Assembly (NCBI GenBank): GCA_019240525.1
Contig: JAFAYE010000001.1
Location: forward strand, 1,027,300-1,091,299
Direction: 5' to 3'
Length of the DNA: 64,000 nucleotides
DNA from: Candidatus Eremiobacterota bacterium
Lineage (GTDB): Bacteria; Vulcanimicrobiota; Vulcanimicrobiia; Vulcanimicrobiales; Vulcanimicrobiaceae
The notes under the pieces are model-generated. The model saw nothing but the letters and a program-made list of their open reading frames with translations. It had not been told where the DNA came from and did no database searches. Numbering within the stretch: position 1 is the first letter of the stretch; each line of letters starts with the position of its first letter. The position numbers were made by a program, and so were the translations under genes. Shown here in pieces: positions 25,221 to 32,874 of the stretch.

Positions 25221-25880
25221 TTATTTGCGAACTATTTGCAAAAGTCTTGCTTTGGGCGAGGCGGAGGGGCTTGGCGACGGGCACGTGGCGACCGCCGCCT
25301 TGGCCTTGGCGTTCACCTGGTCGCGCCAGTACGGCGACGTTTGCGACCATGGGGGGAGGGTGAGATCGAGCGCCTGTGCACGCGTCTGGACTTTCGGGAT
25401 GACGTCGCCGAAAGCGACGGGCACGGTGCCGCCGCCGTCGTTGATCACGCTCGCGAGCGAGAGCCATGCGTCCGCGAGCATCATCGTCGGTAAGGCTTTT
25501 GCAGCCGCCGGGCACGACGCGTTCAGCTGCGCAGCGATGTCGGCCTCGAGGCTGAGCGCCCACGCCGCGGTCGCCGCAATCTGCGCAAAGAGCGGAGCGC
25601 TCTGGGCGTCGCTGCAGACGCTGGTCAGGATACCGCGCTCTTCGGCAAGGGTCGAAAGTAGCTCGGCGATTGCTGCGTATCGCGTCAACAGCGCATTGGG
25701 CGAGCCGCCCGGACCGCGCCGGTCGTACTCTCGCACGTGCGCCGACGCTTCATCGATCGTTTGGCTATTGCATCGGTTGACCGCAACCATTGGCGCCGAA
25801 ACCCCACGCAGCGGCGACATCGTGCCAAAGGCGAGTGCGGCCGTCATTAGCAGCATCGCGATCGGAGGAAGCTTGCCCAT
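25221..25880 (-). CDS. Exported protein of unknown function
   Basis: The 219-residue product starts with a signal-like MGKLPPIAMLLMTAALAFGT. The remainder is mostly helical with four cysteines (NRCNSQ, SVCSDA, ASCPAA, ATCPSP) and a low-complexity PSPSPSAS stretch near the end. I do not recognise a family. It lies nine bases upstream of the Fur-type gene on the same strand, so it may lead that operon, although the candidate operator sits at its 3' end. Confidence 0.65.
   Translation of the reverse strand: MGKLPPIAMLLMTAALAFGTMSPLRGVSAPMVAVNRCNSQTIDEASAHVREYDRRGPGGSPNALLTRYAAIAELLSTLAEERGILTSVCSDAQSAPLFAQIAATAAWALSLEADIAAQLNASCPAAAKALPTMMLADAWLSLASVINDGGGTVPVAFGDVIPKVQTRAQALDLTLPPWSQTSPYWRDQVNAKAKAAVATCPSPSPSASPKARLLQIVRK
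25222..25239. promoter_or_regulatory. Candidate operator upstream of the Fur-type gene
   Basis: TATTTGC occurs twice as a perfect direct repeat separated by GAAC. The inner part also reads as an inverted repeat (TTTGC, nine bases, GCAAA) on the minus strand. It lies ten bases before the regulator's ATG and overlaps the 3' end of the preceding gene. It would fit autoregulation of the metal operon. The region is AT-rich compared with its surroundings. Confidence 0.4.
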
Positions 25881-25931
25881 CTTCTTTGACAGGTGCCCAG
25901 CGTGACGCGTACAATCCTCCAGGTCGTCTCA

Positions 25932-25956
25932 TGTCACCCTGAGCGAAGTCGAAGGG
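25932..25956 (-). repeat. Divergent copy of the interspersed repeat upstream of the tRNA
   Basis: A variant copy (CCTGAGCGAAGTCGAAGGG core) of the repeat seen at 12.5, 13.0 and 21.2 kb lies five bases before the tRNA. A weaker, opposite-strand look-alike (TTTGACAGGTGCCCAGCGTGAC) occurs near 25885-25906. Confidence 0.7.
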
Positions 25957-25960
25957 CCGT

Positions 25961-26036
25961 GGGGATGTAGCTCAGCTGGTAGAGCACTTGCTTCGCATGT
26001 AAGGGGTCGGGGGTTCGAGTCCCCCCATCTCCACCA
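25961..26036 (+). tRNA. tRNA-Ala(CGC)
   Basis: The 76-base cloverleaf is complete. The acceptor stem GGGGATG pairs with CATCTCC (one G-U), the D arm is GCTCAGCTGGTAGAGC, and the anticodon loop TTCGCAT gives anticodon CGC. The T arm is GGGGG-TTCGAGT-CCCCC and an encoded CCA ends at 26036. It reads GCG alanine codons, which are frequent in this GC-rich genome. It stands alone between two minus-strand genes. Confidence 0.97.
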
Positions 26037-26196
26037 ACGGAAATGCCGATTTCGTAGGTAATATCGCATTTTGGCTACCGCCGAGGCGAACTAGAATTCG
26101 TGACCATTTACAATTTGCATACGTGGCCAAGGAGCTGGCGACGCCGCTTTGGTCGGCTTTGAACGCCCATATGCAGCCTCGCCAAACGCGGTTCTC

Positions 26197-27105
26197 TTAC
26201 GGCGTCGGTGCGGGACTTAGCGCGGTGCCTGACGCGAAGTTTCCAATCGAGAAACTTGTCACAGGCGTGCCGCTTGGGTAATCGAGGACGTCGACGTCGC
26301 CTCCCGCGCCTTGTGGGACATAGATGAGATTCTGTTCTTGGTTGAAGGCGCTACGATGGGGACCAGAGACCGAGATCTTCGAAGACGGCGAGGTCGCGCC
26401 TTGCCGATAGATGAGGATCTCGTTGGCGGCGACGTCGGACACGGCGACGTCGTCATTCTTATCGATGAGCACACCGAGCGGTGACTCCAAACCTTGGAGA
26501 CCGAGATTTGTACCGCCGCCGCTCATGTCGGCGTACTCGATGACCACACCTTTCAAACTGGCGTTTGTCCCGGCGGCGTAAACGTTGTTGTTCGCATCGA
26601 CGCCAACACCACGGACGATGCTGATACCCGGGTTGGTTAGCCGCGCGCTCGGGCTCGTATTACCGGGTGGATAGACATCGACGCCGCCCCCTTGGTCACC
26701 CGTGAGGACATAGCCGTTTGTCGCGACGGCGACGTCGTCAGGTACATGGGATCCCATTAAGGTGCGATACGGGCTCGTCGTTCCGGGTTTATAGATCGTT
26801 ACCGAAGGTCCATCGACGTTCGCTACGTACAAGTTGCCATGCGTGTCGGTGGCAATGCCTTCGGGTTCCTCGATTCCGTTCGAGATCTGGCCAACTTTAG
26901 AAAATCCAGGTACTGAATAGATTTCGATGGCACTGCTCTCTTTGTTCGAAGCATAAAGCAGTTGACTCTTGCTATTAAGGCGCTGAGCGTCTCCTGCCAC
27001 TTGATTTGATGGCGGGGGATCTGTTGCGGTCAATGCACCGCTCGAAGAGCATGCCGCAGAAAGCATCGTTACCAGAGATATACTAAGAAGCGATGGCATT
27101 CGCAT
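26197..27105 (-). CDS. Secreted beta-propeller lipoprotein (NHL-like)
   Basis: ATG at 27105 follows a good ribosome-binding site (GGAGG) and gives a lipoprotein signal (MRMPSLLSISLVTMLSAACSSSG). The 302-residue protein has repeated units of the form GxTSP followed by a DANNNVYVA-like turn: GTTSPYRTL, GNTSPSARL, GATSPSSKI. These are typical of NHL/SMP-30-like propellers in lipoproteins of this kind of genome. Function is unknown. A 17-bp direct-repeat motif and a GATAAT -10 box lie upstream. Confidence 0.85.
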   Translation of the reverse strand: MRMPSLLSISLVTMLSAACSSSGALTATDPPPSNQVAGDAQRLNSKSQLLYASNKESSAIEIYSVPGFSKVGQISNGIEEPEGIATDTHGNLYVANVDGPSVTIYKPGTTSPYRTLMGSHVPDDVAVATNGYVLTGDQGGGVDVYPPGNTSPSARLTNPGISIVRGVGVDANNNVYAAGTNASLKGVVIEYADMSGGGTNLGLQGLESPLGVLIDKNDDVAVSDVAANEILIYRQGATSPSSKISVSGPHRSAFNQEQNLIYVPQGAGGDVDVLDYPSGTPVTSFSIGNFASGTALSPAPTP

Positions 27106-27165
27106 GAAAAGTTCCTCCAAAGCGAGGGGACCGCAAGTAAGTTCGGCCACTACCTCATGCCATCG

Positions 27166-27198
27166 ATTATCGCGGTAGGCCATGAAGAATGTCTGAAC
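27166..27198 (-). promoter_or_regulatory. 17-bp direct-repeat motif plus -10 box before the 27105 lipoprotein
   Basis: Read on the minus strand, GTTCAGACATTCTTCAT (27198-27182) is followed after exactly ten bases by GATAAT (27171-27166), five of six bases of TATAAT. TTCA repeats at an 11-base period. Closely similar motifs precede the lipoprotein genes at 47878 and 59731. The layout is like activator-dependent promoters of the PhoB type, where the box replaces the -35 element. Confidence 0.55.
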
Positions 27199-27279
27199 GA
27201 TCTAAAGATTACGGCTTGTCTTCCGGGCGCCATCTCAGATATTGCATTTCAGGCGCGCTGGCGTAACGTCACCGCTTTA

Positions 27280-27702
27280 TTATAGCTGGGCGACGATCGC
27301 CACCGAGGCCGCGATCGCTACGATATCCTCGAGCAGGCCTGATGCGCGATTTCCTATCGACTTGATCGCCCGCCGGCGAATCGCCAGCCCGCCGTAAGTA
27401 CCTACGAGCGCGCCGGCGACGCCCGCTATCGCGCCCGACGCCGGTGAAATATTTGTCGCCGCGGCGACCCACCAACCGACAAACGCGCCGCTGATGAGGC
27501 GGACGGCGATGCTGGAGATGGCGCTTCGCGGCGGCGCGTTTGGATGAAGGTCGAAAAAATCCTCGAGCACGGCTGCGGCCACCAAAACGAACGCCAGCGA
27601 ACCCCTATGGCGCATAATCCAAAGTACTGCTGGTGCAGTGAAAGTGCGCAGTCCAGACACGATGCCCAGCAAGAACGCTAGCGGTAGAGCGACCACTGCC
27701 AT
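27280..27702 (-). CDS. DUF4126 family membrane protein
   Basis: The protein of about 140 residues has four hydrophobic stretches and the DUF4126 pattern: LAFLLGIVSGLRTFTAPAVLW at the start, RLISGAFVGWWVAA in the middle, and GALVGTYGGLAIRR. The family is widespread and uncharacterised. ATG at 27702 is used; an in-frame GTG at 27708 is equally possible. It diverges from the PDZ sensor gene. Confidence 0.85.
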   Translation of the reverse strand: MAVVALPLAFLLGIVSGLRTFTAPAVLWIMRHRGSLAFVLVAAAVLEDFFDLHPNAPPRSAISSIAVRLISGAFVGWWVAAATNISPASGAIAGVAGALVGTYGGLAIRRRAIKSIGNRASGLLEDIVAIAASVAIVAQL

Positions 27703-27780
27703 GTCCACGTACTATTGTGCGAAGCCCAACGAGCCGCAGTGCCCGGCGTGCTTGGTGGCGAAATCTTCACCGTGGTAGGC

Positions 27781-29472
27781 ATGGATTCCAACAGTTTTCG
27801 TTGGCAACGTGGCCTCCTGGCGGTTTCTGCCATTGCGTGTATGCTTCTGGTTGTCAATACCGTCGAGGACAACACGTGGCGGGGACGCATAGCGCTCGGC
27901 CACGACGTCACTCAAAATTCCTTTCACGATATTGTGACGACCGTTCGCCCCGGCAGCCCCGCGGCTAATTCCGGCGTCAAGGAAGGCGATCTTGTCGATC
28001 TCCGCGCGGCATCGTCGACAGACCGCTGGCGATTCCGGAACGATAGATGGCTCGCCGATCGATCGTATACGTACGTATTTGTTCGAGGCGCATATGCACG
28101 GAAAATAACGTTGCCATCAAAGCCTTTACGGTCGAGTCCGAGCGCGTGGGGCTGGAACGTCGGCGCTCTCGGCGCGCTGATCTTCGCCGCGATTATCGCG
28201 TGGCGGCGCGCGTCGCTCGTAGAAGCGCGCGTCTTATCTCTTTTGCTGATCGTGCCAGTCATTTGGACTTCCCTTCTAGGCAAGAACTGGATTACGCCGT
28301 GGGGCGCCCTCGATTTCGGTGCCGACCTTATAAGCAGCGCAGCTTTGTCGTCGCAGTCCGCGTTGCTCGTTGGTTATACCTTGCTGTTTGGCCGCCCTAT
28401 ATCAACGTTTCGAAAGCTAATTACAGGACTCGCGTTTGTCTTAATCGGCCTTAGCTTGCTCTATGCTTGGGCAACAGACGTAGGGACTTGGAGCGGCGCA
28501 TTTGATCTCGAGTTTGGAGCCACGGGCGTCGGCGCGGTCCTGGCGTTTTGGGTACAGCTTTTGAACTACGCGTTGCCGCTGCTCGCGATCGTTACGGCCG
28601 TCGCCGCCGCGCGTGGCCGCGCGCGATCGCTGCTAATTTGGACGACGGCGACGTTGTTCCTCACTTATCTCATCGAAGTCGTGTGGGTCAGCGTTCCCGA
28701 CTTCTTAGCGACCCAGGCACTCTTTGGGGTTCTGCAAATTATTATAAACGGTTCGCAGTTCCTAACGCCGTTCGCGATTGGATACGCGCTCTTGAGCCGC
28801 CGCCTGCTCGACGTGGGCTTCGTCATCAATCAGGCGGCGGTCTTTTCCGGCGTTTCCATCGTCGTCGTCGGCCTGTTCATGTTCGGTGAATGGGTCATCG
28901 GAAGCTGGTTTGGCAAAGTAACACATGCAACGAATCTTGCGATGAGCGCGGCGCTGGCCGTCGGGCTCGGATTCTCGGTACGCGCTATCCATGCACGGGT
29001 TGAACGGGTGCTCGACGTACTGTTCTTCCGCAAACGGCACGACGACGAGACAGCGATTCGAACCCTCGCCGAGGAGGCGTCTGACTCCACCGACGTCGGT
29101 ACCCTTGTGCGTAAGACGAAGGAAACGCTCGAAAACCATGCCGACGCTGCGTTCGTGACCTTCGCAATGGATGACGGCACTGGACGTTATGGCAACGCGA
29201 GCGAGGACGATCCTGCGATAGCGGCGCTGCGCGACCGCCGCAAGCCAGTCGATCTCAAGACACTGCCGACGCAGCTGAAGGGCGAGTTTGCCTACCCGAT
29301 GGTCGCGCGCGGGAAGCTCGTCGGCGCTCTGGTGCTCGGCCCCAAACGCTCAGGTGAATCGTATGCTCCTGATGAATCTCGTGCAATAATGCAACTCGCA
29401 CATGAGCTCGGAAGCGCGTTACGAATCCTCACCCTCGAGACCGCTCTACAGGAACAACGTTCGCCCGCATGA
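27781..29472 (+). CDS. PDZ-multispan membrane-GAF sensor-like protein without output domain
   Basis: ATG at 27781 gives 563 residues. A first membrane segment (LLAVSAIACMLLVVN) is followed by an extracytoplasmic PDZ-like domain (VRPGSPAANSGVKEGDLVDL, about 60-80). About nine more membrane segments lie between residues 120 and 400. A cytoplasmic C-terminal GAF-like domain follows (FFRKRHDDETAIRTLAEEA; FAYPMVARGKLVGALVLGPK). Such layouts usually end in a histidine kinase, GGDEF or phosphatase domain. Here the protein stops at LQEQRSPA with none. The frame is open upstream to 27715, but MDSNSFRW looks like the natural start. Confidence 0.82.
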   Translation: MDSNSFRWQRGLLAVSAIACMLLVVNTVEDNTWRGRIALGHDVTQNSFHDIVTTVRPGSPAANSGVKEGDLVDLRAASSTDRWRFRNDRWLADRSYTYVFVRGAYARKITLPSKPLRSSPSAWGWNVGALGALIFAAIIAWRRASLVEARVLSLLLIVPVIWTSLLGKNWITPWGALDFGADLISSAALSSQSALLVGYTLLFGRPISTFRKLITGLAFVLIGLSLLYAWATDVGTWSGAFDLEFGATGVGAVLAFWVQLLNYALPLLAIVTAVAAARGRARSLLIWTTATLFLTYLIEVVWVSVPDFLATQALFGVLQIIINGSQFLTPFAIGYALLSRRLLDVGFVINQAAVFSGVSIVVVGLFMFGEWVIGSWFGKVTHATNLAMSAALAVGLGFSVRAIHARVERVLDVLFFRKRHDDETAIRTLAEEASDSTDVGTLVRKTKETLENHADAAFVTFAMDDGTGRYGNASEDDPAIAALRDRRKPVDLKTLPTQLKGEFAYPMVARGKLVGALVLGPKRSGESYAPDESRAIMQLAHELGSALRILTLETALQEQRSPA

Positions 29473-29483
29473 CACAAAATGGG

Positions 29484-30386
29484 CTATGCGTTCAGGTTCG
29501 CTTGCAGATGTTCGAGGATAACGTCGGCCACGGCAGTGGGCGCCTCCCGCATGGGAAAATGTCCGACTCCATCGAGCAATACTCGACGATATCGAGCAGT
29601 GAAGAACCGCTCCTGTCCCTCCGTGCTCTCAGGCAGCACCGTTCCATCGGCGTTCCCTTGGATCATCAAAGTCGGAATGTTGAGCCGTTCCGTTGCCGCG
29701 ACCATCTGGTGCAGCCTGTCGTAGCGCGGGTCGCGCACTTCTTCGCGCCAGCGGCCACGATAGCTGCTTAACGTAATCGCGACCCAGTCCGGATTTTCGA
29801 AACTGCGGGCGACGGCCTCAAACGTTGCGTCGTCAAACCACCCCGGAGGGCTCCACGTATCCCACTGAAGCCGTGCGAAGGCTTTTGGATCTGCGGCAAA
29901 CGCCTGTGCGCCGCGATCGACCGAGAGGAACCACTGATACCACCACGCGCGGCTTTGATGAAGGGGCGGCACCGGGAAGCTGCCGCGCGGCGAGTACCCA
30001 AGCGAGATTGCGGTGACGCTCTGTACCCGCTCCGGCGCGATCGCTGCGAGCGTATACGCGGCTCGCGCACCCCAATCGTGGCCGATGACGTCGAAGCGCG
30101 TTATCTCCAGCGCGTCCATGAGGTCGAGCGCGTCAGCTGCGAGCGCTTCGGCGCGACCATCTCGCAAGGTAGCGCTCGCGAGAAAGCGAGTCTGACCGCA
30201 TCCACGCAGCCACGGCGCAACCGTGGTGATCCCGGCTGATCGCAGTGCGGGAGTGATACCGTTCCAAGTCGTCGCATCGTCGGGCCATCCATGCAAGAGC
30301 AGTGCGGTCCGTTGATGCCAGGCTCCCTCGATGTGAGCCGCGCTCTCCAGTGTGTCGGTAGTTACCTTGCGGATCGTTGATTCCAT
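29484..30386 (-). CDS. Alpha/beta hydrolase, epoxide-hydrolase/dehalogenase-like
   Basis: The 300-residue protein has LLLHGWPDDATTW (oxyanion region), VIGHDWGARAAY with an Asp nucleophile, and GVGHFPMREAP with the catalytic His. The Asp nucleophile and HGWPD motif place it with epoxide hydrolases and haloalkane dehalogenases rather than serine esterases. No signal peptide is seen, so it should act in the cytoplasm. A decayed gene at 40411-41368 is clearly related, with a similar HGWPYD motif and FDWG segment. A 6-3-6 palindrome lies about 50 bases upstream. Confidence 0.88.
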   Translation of the reverse strand: MESTIRKVTTDTLESAAHIEGAWHQRTALLLHGWPDDATTWNGITPALRSAGITTVAPWLRGCGQTRFLASATLRDGRAEALAADALDLMDALEITRFDVIGHDWGARAAYTLAAIAPERVQSVTAISLGYSPRGSFPVPPLHQSRAWWYQWFLSVDRGAQAFAADPKAFARLQWDTWSPPGWFDDATFEAVARSFENPDWVAITLSSYRGRWREEVRDPRYDRLHQMVAATERLNIPTLMIQGNADGTVLPESTEGQERFFTARYRRVLLDGVGHFPMREAPTAVADVILEHLQANLNA

Positions 30387-30435
30387 GTAAGTCCTCGCGT
30401 TAGTCTGACTTCAAGATTGCGCGCTACCAACATGC

Positions 30436-30450
30436 ATCCGCATAGCGGAT
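30436..30450. promoter_or_regulatory. Palindrome upstream of the hydrolase gene, candidate operator
   Basis: ATCCGC-ATA-GCGGAT is a perfect 6-base inverted repeat with a three-base centre, 50 bases before the ATG at 30386. It would suit a dimeric helix-turn-helix repressor. No local repressor gene is adjacent, so its partner is unknown. Confidence 0.35.
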
Positions 30451-30604
30451 CATTTGTCGCCGCTGCAGCGATAATCGAGGGTCACGTCATGAAGGAAGAG
30501 GTTTGTGTCGTCGACAGGGATTTCTGACGAAGACGTTCCTCCAAACCAAACTTACACCGTTCCGGGACCGAAGGAGTCGCTTTGGCTAGAATCTCGACGC
30601 CAAT

Positions 30605-31345
30605 TTACTTAGTGACTAGCTTTGCTTGCAATCCCGTTTCCAGAAACTCGCCGTTTCCAAAACCTTCGCTGATGAAGTCGATCTGGTCGCCCTTATTGAG
30701 CCCGAACTTCAGCTTGAAGTGAACCGGCACTTCGAACCCTGAAACTGTTTCGGAGAAAAACGTGGCGCCGTTCTTCTGGACCTCGACCGGATGCGACTGC
30801 TCACCTGTATCGAGGCCTTCAAAGTTGCCCGAAACCATGTACGTTCCCGCCATCGGGCTCGTAAAGCGGACGTCGGCGCCCACGGGGTCGTCCTCCCCGT
30901 CAAGCACTAAGTAATTCGTAGGAAAGGTGATGGAACCGCCGGCGCCGTTGGAGATTTGCTGAGTCTGGCCGGTCTCATTACGCGTAATTGAAGAATCATC
31001 GGGAGCGCCTTCTCCATTATTCCAGCAGTCGAGTTTCGTGATTCCCTCACAATCTTTGGATTTAACCGTCATCAATCCGCCGCTATAAATATAGCTCCAA
31101 ACTCCGTTTGGATTAGATGCGATCGAGAACTGATTGACGACGTTAAATTTCGAGCTGGCTGCGGGTATGGGCCCGGTGAAACCGCTAGAAACCGAGTGCG
31201 CGGCGTCCTGTGGCATTAGGCTCGCGGAGGTTTGGGTATTTGAGCCCGGTGCTCCGCAGGCCGCGAACAACAGCGATCCCAGAACGATGAGAACGTAGTG
31301 CTTGCCGGGGAAGAGAACGATCCAATTAGCCGATCTGGCGTTCAT
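30605..31345 (-). CDS. Lipoprotein of unknown function
   Basis: The 246-residue protein follows a clear ribosome-binding site (AAGGAGATG) and has a long lipoprotein signal (KHYVLIVLGSLLFAACG, Cys at about 30). The mature part looks all-beta: FTSPMAGTYMVSGNFEGLDTG, VEVQKNGATFFSETVSGFEVPVHFKLKF and GDQIDFISEGFG. That pattern resembles jelly-roll or carbohydrate-binding-like modules, where a surface-related role is typical. I cannot assign a family. Confidence 0.75.
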   Translation of the reverse strand: MNARSANWIVLFPGKHYVLIVLGSLLFAACGAPGSNTQTSASLMPQDAAHSVSSGFTGPIPAASSKFNVVNQFSIASNPNGVWSYIYSGGLMTVKSKDCEGITKLDCWNNGEGAPDDSSITRNETGQTQQISNGAGGSITFPTNYLVLDGEDDPVGADVRFTSPMAGTYMVSGNFEGLDTGEQSHPVEVQKNGATFFSETVSGFEVPVHFKLKFGLNKGDQIDFISEGFGNGEFLETGLQAKLVTK

Positions 31346-31659
31346 GAAGGCATCTCCTTACTAAAAAGGTTCGAGCAAAAAGATCATTACTTAAGGGGAC
31401 CAGTGGCGTATGGTTCATTCGCGGCGTTGAACGCATCGCCTCTCAAGCCGGTGCCATCTGCGGATGCTGTCGCAGATTGGAAATACGGATCGATGCAAAC
31501 GAGTAGATGGTTCAGTGACTGCAGCCGCCCCTTCGGCATTTGTGTAGGTAACTTGTCGAGTTGTGCATGGTCCGATTCCCCGAGTCGATGGCAGCATAGT
31601 GGCGGACTCTTGCGCGTCAGACCGTGAGAGCACGTTCGAACGACAGAAAGGGGCAAACC
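31346..31659. other. 314-base intergenic region between divergent genes
   Basis: This region separates the lipoprotein at 30605-31345 from the beta-helix protein at 31660. It should hold promoters for both, but I see no strong -35/-10 pair and no repeat. A minus-strand frame across 31387-31773 is open, but it overlaps the start of the next gene and looks like nothing I know. Confidence 0.5.
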
Positions 31660-32799
31660 ATGGAACAAAACTCGGGGGCGCGGCGTAGGCGCGTAAGAAC
31701 TTGGGCGGCGCTCACTCTCACGGCGGCGGTGACTGCCGTTAGCGCCGTTGCGATCGCAGATGCCGGGGGCCACATGACATTCCCGAGCCGCACCGTGCGG
31801 TCCGACAAGGTAAAAACTTGCGATGCCAAGTTCGAGACCGGCTGCGTCGAAGCGACCAGCACAGGTCTCGGCAGCGGATTCTTAGGCACCAACACCAGTC
31901 AAGGCGATGGCGTCGATGGAACCACCACTGGCCCCGGCAATGGAGTCTCGGGGACTTCTAGTGGCGGCGGTTACGGCGTATCGGGTGGTTCTGACACACT
32001 TTCGGCGGGCGTCGAAGGCTTTAACGGAAGCAGCGCAAGCACGGGCGGTCCCGGCGTAAACGGTCTGTCGAGCAGCGGACCCGGGGTCACCGGCGAAAGC
32101 GAATCGCCGAGCGGCGGCGTCGAAGGCACCAACACGAATACCGGCGACGGAGTCGATGGAACAGCCGCAAAGGCGGGCAGCGGAGTATTTGGAGCTTCGC
32201 AGAGCGGCTATGGCGTGCTAGGCCAATCGTCCGCAAAAGATGCCGGCGTGGGCGGCTTTAGTTTCAGCAAGAACACAAGCGAAGGCGCAGCCGGCGTGTA
32301 TGGACAGTCGCTAACCGGGATCGGCGTCTACGGCTTTAGCCAATCGTCGAGTAGTTACGGGCTGTACTCGCAGGGGAACGCCTTCGTCGACGGCGAGCTC
32401 TACACAGAAGGTAGCTGCAAGAACGGTTGCAGTCGAAATCGGGGAGAGGCGGCTTTCGCTGCACGCACGAGCCAGCCGACCATCGACGACATCGGAGAGA
32501 GCGAACTGCGACACGGCGTCGCACATGTGGCGCTCGCAGCCGACTTCGCGAATACGATCGATTCGAATAAGCCGTACGTCGTGCTGCTCACGCCTGAGGG
32601 CGACGCCGCGCTCTACGTTGCGAGTCGCACGGCAACGGGTTTCGAGGTGCGCCAAATCGCGGGCGGGCACAGCTCGATTTCATTTGCCTACCGAATCGTC
32701 GCGAAGCCGTACGGTTTGAAGGACGAACGGTTGCCTTTCAAGGCGCTACCGGACGCCGCGACTTTCAAACAACCTCGAATTAGGCACAACGCGGGATAA
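31660..32799 (+). CDS. Exported glycine-rich repeat protein, probable trimeric beta-helix
   Basis: ATG at 31660 follows GAAAGGGG and gives a signal-bearing N-terminus (RRRRVRTWAALTLTAAVTAVSAVAIADA). Residues 50-250 hold about a dozen units of the form GxGVxGTSxxG with GVxG turns spaced 14-21 residues (GDGVDGTTTG, GYGVSGG, GPGVNGLSS, GSGVFGASQSG). This is the spacing of triple beta-helices such as phage tail fibres. The C-terminal domain (about 270-380: DDIGESELRHGVAHVAL; PYVVLLTPEGDAALYV; SFAYRIVAKPYG) is a conserved cap after such repeats in environmental bacteria. A surface fibre is plausible. A STAND regulator follows 75 bases downstream. Confidence 0.78.
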   Translation: MEQNSGARRRRVRTWAALTLTAAVTAVSAVAIADAGGHMTFPSRTVRSDKVKTCDAKFETGCVEATSTGLGSGFLGTNTSQGDGVDGTTTGPGNGVSGTSSGGGYGVSGGSDTLSAGVEGFNGSSASTGGPGVNGLSSSGPGVTGESESPSGGVEGTNTNTGDGVDGTAAKAGSGVFGASQSGYGVLGQSSAKDAGVGGFSFSKNTSEGAAGVYGQSLTGIGVYGFSQSSSSYGLYSQGNAFVDGELYTEGSCKNGCSRNRGEAAFAARTSQPTIDDIGESELRHGVAHVALAADFANTIDSNKPYVVLLTPEGDAALYVASRTATGFEVRQIAGGHSSISFAYRIVAKPYGLKDERLPFKALPDAATFKQPRIRHNAG

Positions 32800-32874
32800 G
32801 GATACCAAGCTCCGTATGGAGCGCGGGATCGCAGCCAAGGGAAGCGCACCGGCGCAGGGGCGAAGAGCCTCACT

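Noticed and set aside
25213-25563. N-terminal extension of the Fur-type regulator
   Set aside because: The extra 117 codons are antisense-like, Arg-rich and lie within another gene; the Fur fold starts at 25212.
30431-30524. Short plus-strand frame before the hydrolase (MHPHSGSFVAAAA...)
   Set aside because: No ribosome-binding site, 31 codons, no family likeness.
31387-31773. Minus-strand frame of 128 codons across the 31.3-31.7 kb gap
   Set aside because: It overlaps the start of the beta-helix gene, has no ribosome-binding site and resembles nothing known to me.
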